Assembly: GCA_040954595.2 (NCBI GenBank)
Contig: CM082579.2
Coordinates: forward strand, 11,470,001 to 11,534,000
DNA from: Balanoglossus misakiensis
Taxonomy: Eukaryota; Hemichordata
Direction: 5' to 3'
Length of the DNA stretch: 64,000 nt
Shown here: one piece after another, positions 24,561 through 35,830 of the stretch
Layout: the number at the start of each line of letters is the position of its first letter
Numbering within the stretch: position 1 is the first letter of the stretch
Notes under the pieces: model-generated
What the model saw: the letters and a program-made list of their open reading frames with translations, nothing else
The model's database searches: none
What the model was told of the DNA's origin: nothing
Program-made: the position numbers and the translations under genes

Positions 24561-25484
24561 TGAACTGTCCCGTAAGGCCCTACTATTCCCTGAAAGCCTC
24601 ATGAAATGCCAAATTTCACATTTTTTTTCCAAAAATCAGAACTTCTACCTTTCATATAAAATCTTCATCATCAAGCCACATTACTTGTATTTGCATCTGA
24701 TTATGTTTATTATCTCTTGGCGCGGCGATGCATACCACAATAGTTGTGAACTCTTTGTATAGAGGCTGATACGCACGTGTGGCACCTATTTAATATATCA
24801 CTTGTTCAAATTGCAACATACAGCCACATTCGTCCATTGATAACATGTTCATGTATGCCTATCAGTAAGCTTCTTTACATGGACCAATCAATGTTGGAAG
24901 TCAAATCATGGAAATAATGCAAAAAGTGTCAGCTCTTAGGGCTTGAATAACATTGTATTTGGACTTGTATAGACCCAGAAGTTGCAGTATCCGCTCACTG
25001 CACATATGGGATCCTGTGTTAAAGAAGCACACAATTTTCCTAACATTTTGGCAATATAGCCAAATTGATCAAGAAAGGGCAACAACATTTTAGTCAAACA
25101 GTGTACTACTTAACCAGTATTGACAAACAGTGGCCATCTATGTTAGATATCTCTATCTATGTTCTAAATTTCACTGCTCTGTTAGCAAAAGCAAACATTA
25201 AAATTTAAAATCGCATGTGGAGATTTTAGATAAATTAACTCTGTAACTGGGCCTGATCAGGCGCCTTGAAATGGCAGGGGTCTGACATTCTGCATTGATT
25301 TCAGAGCAGACAAAATGTTCCAGTACACAATGAAGTGTATGTTTTCTCAAAATTCTATGTATAAGGCTTTGGAATATAATAACCAATTGCAATGCATCTG
25401 GGCTGGCCAAGGGTGAAGTAGGCGGTCTTATTTTTCTGGGGAAACAAACAAACAAATATATAAATAAATAAAAAAAATAAAGAA

Positions 25485-28198
25485 ATTAAAGCTGCAAGCA
25501 GCATTGAAGGGGCCCAAGCATAGAGTTAATAACCATTAGACTCCATTCAGGGTTGTACCATTCAAATGCGTAGGCTGTATTTGCTCTGGATGTGGAGATA
25601 TGGGGAAGTAGGCAACCACCCGAAATGGATGTCTTACAAGTACAAACACAACAACCAAAGGTGAACTTCTACGTTGTAAGTACTTCAGTTACTTCAAAGG
25701 TCAGCTGAGGGTATCCAAAAATTGGGCCAAAAATTAGGATTCTTATTTGGTTCATATTCAAGACAACGGAAAATCCTCGCTGTTTGGGTTTGTCAAATTA
25801 GATATGGCCATAATAATGAGTTACGCAAGTAAGTTACAGGTAGCCCCTAAAATTTAGCATTTCATGACGCAGAGGGTCCTACCCTACCCCTCCAAACACC
25901 TGGCTATACATGATGTGCATGCTAACATATGGAAGGCAGGTCAATGGACACCTGATGTCACCCCAAAATTTGACAAAAAATGTTCATTCCTGTTTATGTC
26001 ATGTGCAACAAATCCTACATTTGCAGCCCTTTCACTTTGCCTACCATTAGGTATGCACGTACTACATGAATCAAGCAGGTGTCGCAGGTATCCGCCTGTA
26101 TTTGGCATTTCATGATAGTTTCGCTCCGAATACCAAAGCTGCACTTGTACAACGGGCTGAGGTATGGCACTGTACGACAGAGGTCATCCAAATCAACTTA
26201 GACATTTGGGCAAAAACAAACTGACACTTACATTCGTCCCGGTGGAACAAAAACCACACCTATTGCCCTGTTGGTTAGTGTCCAATTAAATGTACAAAAT
26301 CAATGACTTAGGCAGGTGCAACAGGTAACCCCGCCTTTGGTATATCTTTATGGTCCCATCCCTAAATCCCCCCCCCCACGCCAAAGCTGCATGCATCTGC
26401 TGTGGATGCTCACTAAGCAAAAGTAGGTGAAATGTCACATAAGATCGCCCATAAGGCTGCATTCACAAACACCTCTTGGGGGGGGGGGGGAGGGGCGGGA
26501 GAATTCAATTTTTTACCGCTAATTTTCACATGACCCCCCGTACACAACCCGAAAAATTTCAAATCCCCCCCTTCCGAACTGCCAAAATTTTGAAATCCCC
26601 CCCCCTCCCCATTTTCTTTCATAGAGCAAAACACATCACCTAGTATCTATCTCGTAAAAAAAGAAAAACAGCGCTCCCATTTTTTAAGTATTTGTATCCT
26701 GGCGGTTGGGAGACATTGTAACCGAGAATTGAAGGGGGTGGGTTTGGGAGGGGGTGCACGTAAGAAAATTTTATAAAATACAGAGCTCAAAGCTGCATTT
26801 TAATGAACCCGGCAAAGGCAAATTAACTCAACTACCGGTATGTTGGGGAGGACAAATTTAACCGTCGACGCTCAGAGTTATCATGGGGTTGGGGCAAGTC
26901 CCCTGACCTGGGACACTAGATAAACCAATCAATGATTGAAAGGTGTTGATGAATGGAGGGGGTGGGTGTGGGAGGGGTGTCCCCCTCCCCATTAGAAAAT
27001 TTTGTAAAATAAAGGGCGCGAAACTGCATTTTTGTGGACTCAAAATAAATATTTAGTCGTCAAAGATTTCAAGTCCTCCCCTTTCAGTCCCTAAATTATT
27101 TCAAATCTCCCCTTACATACCCTCAATTTTTTTCAAATCCCCCCCTCAATTCTCCTGCCCCCCCCCTCCTGAGGTGTTTGTGAATGCAGCCTAACTTGAC
27201 AGGAAAATCGGACTTCATATTGATCCATTTGCAACAAATACCACACTGGCATACCTTTCATTGACCCCACAATTACGCATGCACATAATTGAGTTACGCA
27301 GGTGTCACAGGTGACCCCCGAATCGGGCGTATTATTTTGGTCCCATACAGCTGCTTGAAGCTGCGTGCCATTACGGGCGACCTGATAACCCCCACGGCCA
27401 CCTGCGGGCCAACCCCCATACTGAACGTTCGGTTGCAATGTCACGACTGAAGTAGGAACTGTTGAACGGCAAAGAAGCCTGATCTCTGATTATTGCTGCT
27501 ACTATATTCCCTTCGTGCAAGAAAATCATTGGTCTGCTGACGTATTTCGGCCACATTAGCGACTGAGGGTCAAAGTCCGCTGCCGCATTACATTGAATGT
27601 TAACCAGTGTAGCCGGGTCTACATAGAAACATTTGAACGGCAACAGCTAACAAACTCAGCGTAATTCAATAAAACGCCCTAACACAGCCTGAACTCCGAT
27701 AATGTGTTATCCCAAAATTCATTCCGTGGAAAATAATCACTGGTCTGTTTACGTATTTCAGCCGATTTTCCAAGGACTACTGCAACCCGCCAGAAGTGAG
27801 TAGCCTGCTAATGAGATCTCCACAACATTATGTAATGACGGTCAAAGTCCGATGCCCCAGTGTCCGTCCTCAGCCCACTAAAAATGCGAAAAATATTACA
27901 AAAATCTTCTTCTCAAAATCGACGTGGCCTAGGACCTTGAAATTTGGCACAGGGGATTTTGGCCACATGGTCTACAAAAATCGCGAAAAGAATGCACATT
28001 CCCCCATAAACGTGCAAATTAGGTCAATTTGAAAATTTCGCTCGATTATAGCCACCAAGTCACGTGACTAATTACAAATTCAAAGGGCAGGTGCACCAGT
28101 ACTCGTGGGCCCCAATCATCGTGCCAAACTTCATAGGCGCAGGTGCCGGAATTTCAGAGAAAAACGGGTGCAAAAAAACGACTCAAGAAGAAAGAAGA
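25485..28198 (+). mobile_element. rolling-circle-like element, diverged copy A
   Basis: It starts AAAGCTGCAAGCAGCATTGA, then GGGGCCCAAGC, followed by degenerate monomers with GGTGTCGCAGGTATC / TACGCAGGTGTCACAGGTGA blocks, interrupted by the Harbinger-like element at 26455-27191. It ends with a block (GACGTGGCCTAGGACCTTGA, AATTTGGCAC) that is also present in copies B-D, then an A-rich GAAGAAAGAAGAA run. No terminal hairpin before the next copy. Confidence 0.6.
26455..27191. mobile_element. PIF/Harbinger-like non-autonomous element with TAA duplication
   Basis: It begins GGCTGCATTCACAAACACCT followed by a 12-base G run and ends with the mirror image (C run, AGGTGTTTGTGAATGCAGCC). TAA flanks both ends (26452-26454, 27192-27194). 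The inside repeats related blocks (GGGTGTGGGAGGGG, AAAATTTTRTAAAATA) and has no ORF of note. It is inserted in the oldest copy of the rolling-circle-like array, so it is younger than that copy. Confidence 0.75.
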
Positions 28199-29548
28199 AA
28201 TATAGCTGCAAGCAGCGATGACGGGCACAAGCTTAAGCCTTAGGTCAAAGGTCATATGTGGTCACCCAAAATTTGGGCAAAAAGTTTTGACCCCCATACT
28301 AGTCCAGGTCCAATAGAAACCTGACCTCTAGCCCTATTGGTTTGTCTGAAATTAGAAATGCACATAATTAATGATGTAAAGTGGAAGACTCCATTAATAG
28401 TTCGATCCATCCAAACACAAATGATGTACCTGTTCTGGATGCCGAGATATAGCAAAGTAGGTCAAATGTCACCTGAGGTCACCCAAAATTTGGGCAAAAT
28501 TTTTGACCATATACTGATCCATGTCCCACAAGAACAAAACCTCTAGCCCTATTGGTTAGCCTGGAATTAGGTATGCACATAATTAATGAGATATGCAGGT
28601 GTCACAGGTGACCCCCAATTTTGGCTTTTCAATTTTAGTCCCAACCTTCCAAACGCCAAGTCTGTGCCTGCTCTGGTTGCCAAGATATGGTAAATTAGGT
28701 CAAAGGTCACATGAGGTCATGCAAAATTTGGGCAAGAAATTTTGACCCTATACTGGTCCATGTTCAACAAAAATCAAACCTCTAACCCCATTGGTTAGCC
28801 TGGAATTAGGTATGCACATAATTAATGAGATAAGCAGGTGTCACAGGTGACCTTCAATTTTGTCTTTTCAATTTTAGTCACAACCCTCCAAACGCCAAGT
28901 CTGTACCTGCTGTGAATGCCGAGATATAGGAAAGTAGGTCAAAGGTCACCTGAGGTCACCTAAAATTTGGGCAAAATTTTTTGATCCCATACTGGTCCAT
29001 GTCCCACAAGAACAAAACCTCTAGCCCTATTAGTTAGCCTGGAATTAGGTATGCACATATTTAATGAGTTAAGCAGGTGTTACAGGTGAGCCCAAAATTT
29101 TGCCTTTTATTGTGGTCCCATTCTGCTCACGGGCCAATAGAGAGTCACTGTACAGGACCATTGCACAGCCAACGTGGACATAGCGTGATAGCTTAACTAT
29201 AGAAAGTATAGGCCTAAGGCTGGGTCCAAAAATATGAAAAATAAAAAAATCTTCTTCTCAAAATAGACTTGGCCCACGGCCTTGACATTTGGCATGTAGG
29301 ACACTGACCACATGGTCTGCAAAAATCGCTAAAAGAATTTTGATATCTCCATTCATATGCAAATTAGGCCCATTTGAAAACTTTGCCCATATATGGTCAT
29401 CAGGTCACATGACTTATTAAACATTCACGAGGGTACAGCACCAGCTCTCATAGGCCTGCACCACTGTGCCAAGTTTGACATTTGTAGGTTCAGCCGTTTT
29501 CAAGATCCTGTTGGGCAAAAAAACGACACAAGAAAAAAAAAAAGAAGA
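28199..29548 (+). mobile_element. rolling-circle-like element, copy B
   Basis: 5' end ATATAGCTGCAAGCAGCGAT, then GACGGGCACAAGC. Four tandem monomers follow (marker CCTCTAGCCCTATTGGTTAG at about 28326, 28540, 28778, 29019), each with AGGTCAAAGGTCA or a close variant and ATGCACATAATTAATGAG. Then a unique 3' region (GGCCAATAGAGAGTCA, CTTGGCCCACGGCCTTGACA, GTGCCAAGTTTGACATTTGT) and an A-rich end AAGAAGAAT. Non-coding throughout, with no Rep or helicase. Confidence 0.7.
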
Positions 29549-30772
29549 ATATAGCTGCAAGCAGCGATGACGGGCCCAAGCTTAAGCCGAAGGTCAAATG
29601 TCATAAGTGGTCACCCAAAATTTGGGCAAGAAATTTTGACCCCATACTGGTCCGTGTCCCACAAGAACAAAATCTCTAGCCCTATTGGTTCGCCTACAAT
29701 TATGTATGTGCATAATTAATGAGGTAAAGTGTAAGGCTCCATCAGGAGTTCCATCCCTCCAAATGCCAAGGCTGTAGCTGCTGTGCATGCCGAGATATGG
29801 TAAAGTAGGTCAAAGGTCACCTGAGGTCACCCAAAATTTGGGCAAGAAATTTTGACCCCATACTGGTTCATGTTCAGCAAAAATCAAACCTCTAGTCCTA
29901 TTGGTTGGCCTGGAATTAGGTATGCACATAATTAATGAGATAAGCAGGTGTCACAGGTGACCCTCAATTTTGGCTTTTAAATTTTAGTCCCAACCCTCCA
30001 AACGCCAAGTCTGTACCTGCTCTGGATGCCGAGATATAGGAAAGTAGGTCAAAGGTCACCTGAGGTCACCCAAAATTTGGGCAATTTTTTTTTACCCTAT
30101 ACTGGTCCATGTCCCACAAGCACAAAACCTCTAGCCCTATTAGTTAGCCCAGAATTAGGTATGCACATAATTAATGAGTTAAGCAGGTGTTACAGGTGAG
30201 CCCAAAATTTTGCCTTTTATTTTGGTCCCATTTTGCTCACGGGCCAATAGAGAGTCACAGTACAGGACCATTGCACAGATGTGGACATAGCATCATAGCT
30301 TAACTATATAGAAAGTATAGGCCTATGGCTGGGTCCAAAAAATATGAAATATAATATTTAAAAATCTTCTTCTCAAAATTGACTTGGCCCAGAGCCTTGA
30401 AATTTGGCATGTAGGACACTGACCATATGGTCCGCAAAATGATTGCACAGAATTTTGATATCGTCATTCATATGCAAATTAGGCCCATTTGAAAACTTTG
30501 CCCATATATGGTCATCAGGTCATGTGACTAATTACACATTCACGAGGGTACTGCACGAGCTCTCATAGACCTGCACCATTGTGCCAAGTTTGAGATTTGT
30601 AGGTTCAGCCGTTTTCAAGATCTACCTGAGCAAAAAAACTACACAAGAAAAAAAAAAAAAAAAAAAAGATGAAAAACCCCAGTAATACCAATAGGGCACA
30701 AGCCTGCTTGGCTTGTGCCCTAAAAAAACCCAGTAATACCAATAGGGCACAAGCCTGCTTGGCTTGTGCCCT
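29549..30772 (+). mobile_element. rolling-circle-like element, copy C with double 3' hairpin
   Basis: Same 5' end but GGGCCCAAGC instead of GGGCACAAGC; three monomers (markers near 29674, 29889, 30127), the common 3' region and an A run. Then two successive 51-base terminal units, each CCCAGTAATACCAATA followed by a 10-bp-stem hairpin (30694-30720, 30745-30771) and TAA. The duplicated terminus suggests read-through or tandem end capture. Confidence 0.7.
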
Positions 30773-32154
30773 AAATATAGCTGCAAGCAGCGATGACGGG
30801 CACAAGCTTAAGCCGAAGGTCAAAGGTCATATGTGGTCACCCAAAATTTGGGCAAAAAGTTTTGACCCCTATACTAGTCCAGGTGCAACAGAAACCAGAC
30901 CTCTAGCCCTATTGGTTTGTCTGAAATTATATATGCACATAATTAATGATGTAAAGTGTAAGACTCCATTAATAGTTCGATCCATCCAAACACATATGCT
31001 GTACCTGTCCTGGATGCCGAGATATAGGAAAGTAGGTCAAAGGTCACCTGAGGCCACCTGAAAGTTGGGCAAAAAATTTTGACCCCATACTAGTCCAGGT
31101 CCAAGAAAAACCAGACATCTAACCCTATTGGTTCGCCTAGAATTAGATATGCACATAATTAATGAGGTAAAGTATGAGGCTCCATTAGGAGTCACAACCC
31201 TCCAAATGCCAAAGCTGTATCTGTGCTGGTTGCCGAGATATGGTAAAGTAGGTCAAAGGTCACCTGAGGTCACCCAAAATTTGGGCAAAAATTTTTGATC
31301 CCATACTGGTCCATGTTCAACAAAAATCAAACCTCTAGCCATATTGGCTAGCCTGGAATTAGGTATGCACATAATTAATGAGATATGCAGGTGTCACAGG
31401 TGACCTTCAATTTTGTCTTTTCAATTTTAGTCACAACCCTTCAAACGCCAAGTCTGTACGTGCTGTGGATGCCGAGATATAGGAAAGTAGGTCAAAGGTC
31501 ACCTGAGGTCACCCAAAATTTGGGCAAAAAATTTTGATCCCATACTGGTCCATGTCCCACAAGAACAAACCCTCTAGCCCTATTAGTTAGCCTGGAATTA
31601 GGTATGCACATAATTAATGAGTTAAGCAGGTGTTACAGGTGAGCCCAAAATTTTGCCTTTTATTGTGGTCCCATTCTGCTCACGGGCCAATAGAGAGTCA
31701 CTATACAGGACCATTGCACAGCCAACGTGGACATAGCGTGATAGCTTAACTATAGAAAGTATAGGCCTATGGCTGGGTCCAAAAATATGAAAAATAAAAA
31801 AATCTTCTTCTCAAAATAGACTTGGCCCACGGCCTTGACATTTAGCATGTAGGACACTGACCACATGGTCCGCAAAAATCGCTAAAAGAATTTTGATATC
31901 TCCATTCATATGCAAATTAGGCCCATTTGAAAACTTTGCCCATATATGGTCATCAGGTCACATGACTTATTAAACATTCACGAGGGTACTGCACCAGCCC
32001 TCATAGGCCTGCACCACTGTGCCAAGTTTGAGATTTGTAGGTTCAGCCGTTTTCAATATCCTGTTGGGCAAAAAAACGACACAAGAAAAAAAAAAAAAGA
32101 TGAAAAACCCCAGTAATACCAATAGGGCACAAGCCTGCTTGGCTTGTGCCCTAA
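30773..32154 (+). mobile_element. rolling-circle-like element, copy D
   Basis: 5' end TATAGCTGCAAGCAGCGATG with GGGCACAAGC; four monomers (markers near 30899, 31115, 31330, 31571), the common 3' region, an A run, CAGTAATACCAATA and the hairpin at 32125-32151 followed by TAA. Here the 5' GGGCACAAGC equals one arm of the 3' hairpin. The best complete copy, about 1.38 kb. Confidence 0.75.
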
Positions 32155-32210
32155 AAACTCCAGCAATAACAGAAGGGGACCAAGCGCCTGAGGGCGCTTG
32201 GTCCCCTAAC
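32155..32210 (+). mobile_element. detached 3' terminus of a related rolling-circle-like subfamily
   Basis: CTCCAGCAATAACAGAA, then a 14-bp stem with a 4-base loop (arms GGGGACCAAGCGCC and GGCGCTTGGTCCCC; 32175-32206) and TAAC. The position and leader match the other termini but the stem sequence differs and still pairs perfectly. Confidence 0.65.
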
Positions 32211-34199
32211 AACAACCACTGTCATGATAAACAACGTGGTGTCTTGAATTGAGCCGACCATTTAGTTAGCTGTCTCCTACCTTTTAATGTTTCACTATTC
32301 AGGGGGTGATTGATTGATCGAGAAGTCACGTCACGGTGCAGTTGTTGATTTGTAGTATCCGCGTAGATGTTGTTCTTATGTCATGAAATTCTAGTCATGA
32401 TTCTGATGGCACCAACAGATGAGGTTATCAACACTGCTTTTATTTATTTTCAAAACAAGATACATGAAATTTATGCTTGTAGTGAAGGACCAAACCAAAA
32501 CATTTTCAAAACTGTCATCCTTGGCCAGACCAGAGCCCGTGTAAGGATTAACACCTCTCAGCAACCCATTGTCTATAGGGCCGAGCCTCAGCACCTATAC
32601 ATAAACTGTGTGTATGTGGACACAAGGCGAATCAAACGATTGATGCTCTGTGTTTACCATAGGCAAATACTGTCTCTCAAACATTTCAAATTTTTCCCCG
32701 TGTGAACCTGGAATTAATTTTAGCCCCAATAGCTGCCAATTAAAAAAAATATTTTCATGATTTTACTTTTGAATGGTTCAATTAAGTGTAAGTTTACTGA
32801 TGGGTCTACGCAAACAAATCAACAAACTCTGATTGTGGCTATGTAAATACCAGTATGTAACAGTCAAAGAATAAACAGGTGCCACACCCATTTCTTCAAC
32901 TGTCTATTGCAAGAGTAGATAACTACTGTAGTATGCGCACATTGCTATTAAAATCTCCAGAAAGTCAAACAGTGATATGTTAACAAATCTGGAAAGTGTG
33001 AATACAAAGATTTTCTATTTTCAGATGGTAACATATAGTACTGCGGAAGCTCAGATGAGCAATGGAAACATTTACATGGCATTATTAAAACAGGCTTGCT
33101 TGCAAAATGTGTTTGTGCAGTTTATAGTCTACAATCTAACCTCACGGTGTGCTCTGATTGGCTTGCAAGGATTGGCTTGGTTTGGAAGTCAACATACAAG
33201 TATACAGGCCAAAGATGTACCGATACATGTCTCTTTGCATACATTCCGAATTTTATCCAGCAATCTACTGGCACCTAGACCCATGTCTAACCATGGATTA
33301 AGAGTGTTCAGATAATACATGGGGGGGGGGGGGGGCATTTTACAAAAATAATCGAAGGTGAAGGTCACATTTTATAAAGCTATATTCTTGTCGATTGAGT
33401 GTTACATTATATACAGCTGGAATTCCATTATATAGTACTGGTAAATTATTATGTTTGCCAATGATACCCAGTTGTGGTCAGGGATAATGGTATTTGCGCA
33501 GTTAGATGCACCTGCACTATCTGATTTCTTATGTGACCTCCCCATTTGTGTACATTAACTTTTCCATCTGGTAATTAGATTAGAATCAGTGACAAGAAAA
33601 TTGTTCAGAAAGTAAAATTAGTTTCAGTCTGGTTGGCATAATCGTTTTGAATATGTTAAAACTTTGAAATACCGGGAACTATGTAGATACCACAGACGAC
33701 TGCATGAGGTTGGAAGGGGTAAATTACAGTCATCTTTCTTATATTTGGACAGAAGAAAATAAACAGTCTCTACATATCCAATGATTTTCATTTCCAAAAG
33801 AAGAAAACACAGTTAGAGAAAACAAAAGTTTTGATTATGGCCTAGTCAGTACTTCTGCTTTTAACCCAACCGAAACCATCACCAGTAAATGTGTGCTATA
33901 AGTTATAGACTAAGCCCATCAGGGCTCCAGACACAACAATGGTGGGAGGAGGGGTAGAGGAGCAGGAGGAGGAGGTTGAGGTCAACTGCCATTTCAATCA
34001 TTATGCACAAACGGAAAATTTTAAAACTTTTGCATGAGTGCCGTTGAGCTGCATCAGAGCTATCGTGCTGGGTGGCCAGGATCAGAGCTATCACTCAGTC
34101 TCAAAACGAATGCTTTATGGAGCACCCACACAACTGTTGCTTATAGTCTATTGTGTCATGAAATCATTTGCCAAATGGGGAAAGTTTGTCAGTATTTGA
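32211..34199. other. no gene recognised
   Basis: Includes the dispersed block shared with 13410 (at 32520-32620) and a G15 tract at about 33320. The frame 32977-33315 lacks a recognisable domain. Confidence 0.45.
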
Positions 34200-34620
34200 A
34201 AAAGACGTCCACTCAAAGCAGTGTACATGCAGTTTTATCTCCTTCAGATTCACAATCATTGGCTTCTGATATTAACATATTTTATACAAGGTTTTGACAA
34301 GCAAGACTTCTCTAAGGAGTGTGACAGGAGGCTGTCCTCCTGTCCACCCCCATGCCAGAATGATGTAGTCATCACTGTATGTGATGTAGTGCAACAGCTC
34401 AAGTGTATGAAACCATGCAAAGCCCCAATGGCCCACTTGGTATTACTGGTCATGTGCTGAAGGCATGCGCGGATGCACTAGGCCCTGTGTTTCAGAATTT
34501 GTTTCAACGCGCTATTGATACAGGCACTCATAATTCCCAAAATTTGGAAGACTTCAACAATTATCCCAGTTCCCAAAATTACTTTTTCTTCAGAGCTTAA
34601 GCAACATCCCTATTTTGTCT
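34200..34620 (+). pseudogene. CR1-type non-LTR reverse transcriptase fragment
   Basis: Three frames together give the upstream part of a reverse transcriptase domain: a Phe-Tyr-x-Arg-Phe-Asp motif, DFSKECD, VVQQLKCMKPCKA, GITGHVLKACADALGPVFQNLFQRAI and PKIWKTSTIIPVPK. These are the standard blocks at the start of CR1/L2-type RT (GPD-I---VLK-CA and the P--WK---I-P-PK block). At least two frameshifts; the YADD active-site region is missing. Confidence 0.75.
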
Positions 34621-35159
34621 CATCTACTCCCATATGTTCAGTCAATAGTAAATCGTAAACGGTAAAGGTACAGATGACACAGTTGCTTGTCTCCTTCATA
34701 AATTGTTAAAACACCTTGACATAACAAAGCATAACAAAAAACCATAACAACCTTGTATATTTGGGTAGGATTTATGTGACCATTGCAAGCAGGTGGCATG
34801 CCTCTATTAAAATTTATCATGGTCCTTTAATGTGGGAGACTTACATTATACAAATGAGGACTATAGAGAGGGTCACATTGAATCACTTTGGGTACTGTTG
34901 ATACGACCAAGTTGAGGTGGCATACTTGCATCTAAATTTAACATACCCCTTTGTGCAAGGGTTACATTATACAAATTTGGACTAAAACAGAGGGAGGGTA
35001 ACACTCAAGCTTTCTGCTACTGGGAGAGATCTGGATTTAACATGACTGATAGACCCAAATTTCTTGTGGCTCTGTCACCTCAGAATAAATGAAAGCTCTG
35101 TTAATACAGCAATCAGCATCAATTCATATTACCCCTACAGTCAGTGCAGACACATAAGA

Positions 35160-35756
35160 CCACACATTTAAACAAATATATTTTTTTTATTTCATAATAA
35201 GTAGTGTACACATCTGCATCTGACTAAATAAATAAACTAAATAAATAAACTAAATAAATAAATAAATAAACACTGAGTAAAAATGTATGCTAATTAAAGT
35301 AAACAAATTAATAAACCTAATTAACTAACTACTAAACTTACACTAATTAACCAAATACTGACTAAGTACTTTTTTTGTTGTTTTTGTATTTTTTTAAATT
35401 TCTGTCCAAGGTTAAACTAACTAAATAACTATCTAACTAATGTATTTTTTGTTTTTGTTTTTTGTATTTTTTTGTATTTTTTATTTCTGTCAAAGGTTAA
35501 CCTAACTATCTAACTAATGTATTTTTTTGTTTTTGATTTTTTGTATTTTTTGTATTTTTTTATTTCTGTCCAAGGTTAAACTAACTAAATAACTATCTAA
35601 CTAATGTATTTTTTTGTTTTTGTTTTTTTTATTTTTTTTTGTAATTTTTTTATATTTCTGTCCAAGGTTAAACTAACTAACAAACTAACTAATGTATTTT
35701 TTGTTTTTGTTTTTTTGTATTTTTTTTGTATTTTTTTTTTATTTCTGTCGAAGGTT

Positions 35757-35798
<42 letters not shown>

Positions 35799-35830
35799 CT
35801 AACTAAAATAAACTTAACTGACTAACTAAT
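35160..35830 (+). repeat. minisatellite and AACT/TAAA simple repeats
   Basis: 35225-35275 is a TAAA-type array. From 35401 five units start with TTTCTGTCCAAGGTTAAACT (35401, 35486, 35565, 35657, 35744; spacing 79-92) and carry TCTAACTAATGTATTTTTTG and T-rich spacers of variable length. The array ends in pure AACT repeats (35757-35800). Confidence 0.75.

Noticed and set aside
27133-27643. Two overlapping minus-strand frames next to the Harbinger-like element
   Set aside because: They cross the transposon end and a degenerate repeat; no conserved motif.
28199-32154. CRISPR-like array
   Set aside because: Monomers are 215-241 bases with no short direct repeat and unique spacer pattern, and the genome is eukaryotic.
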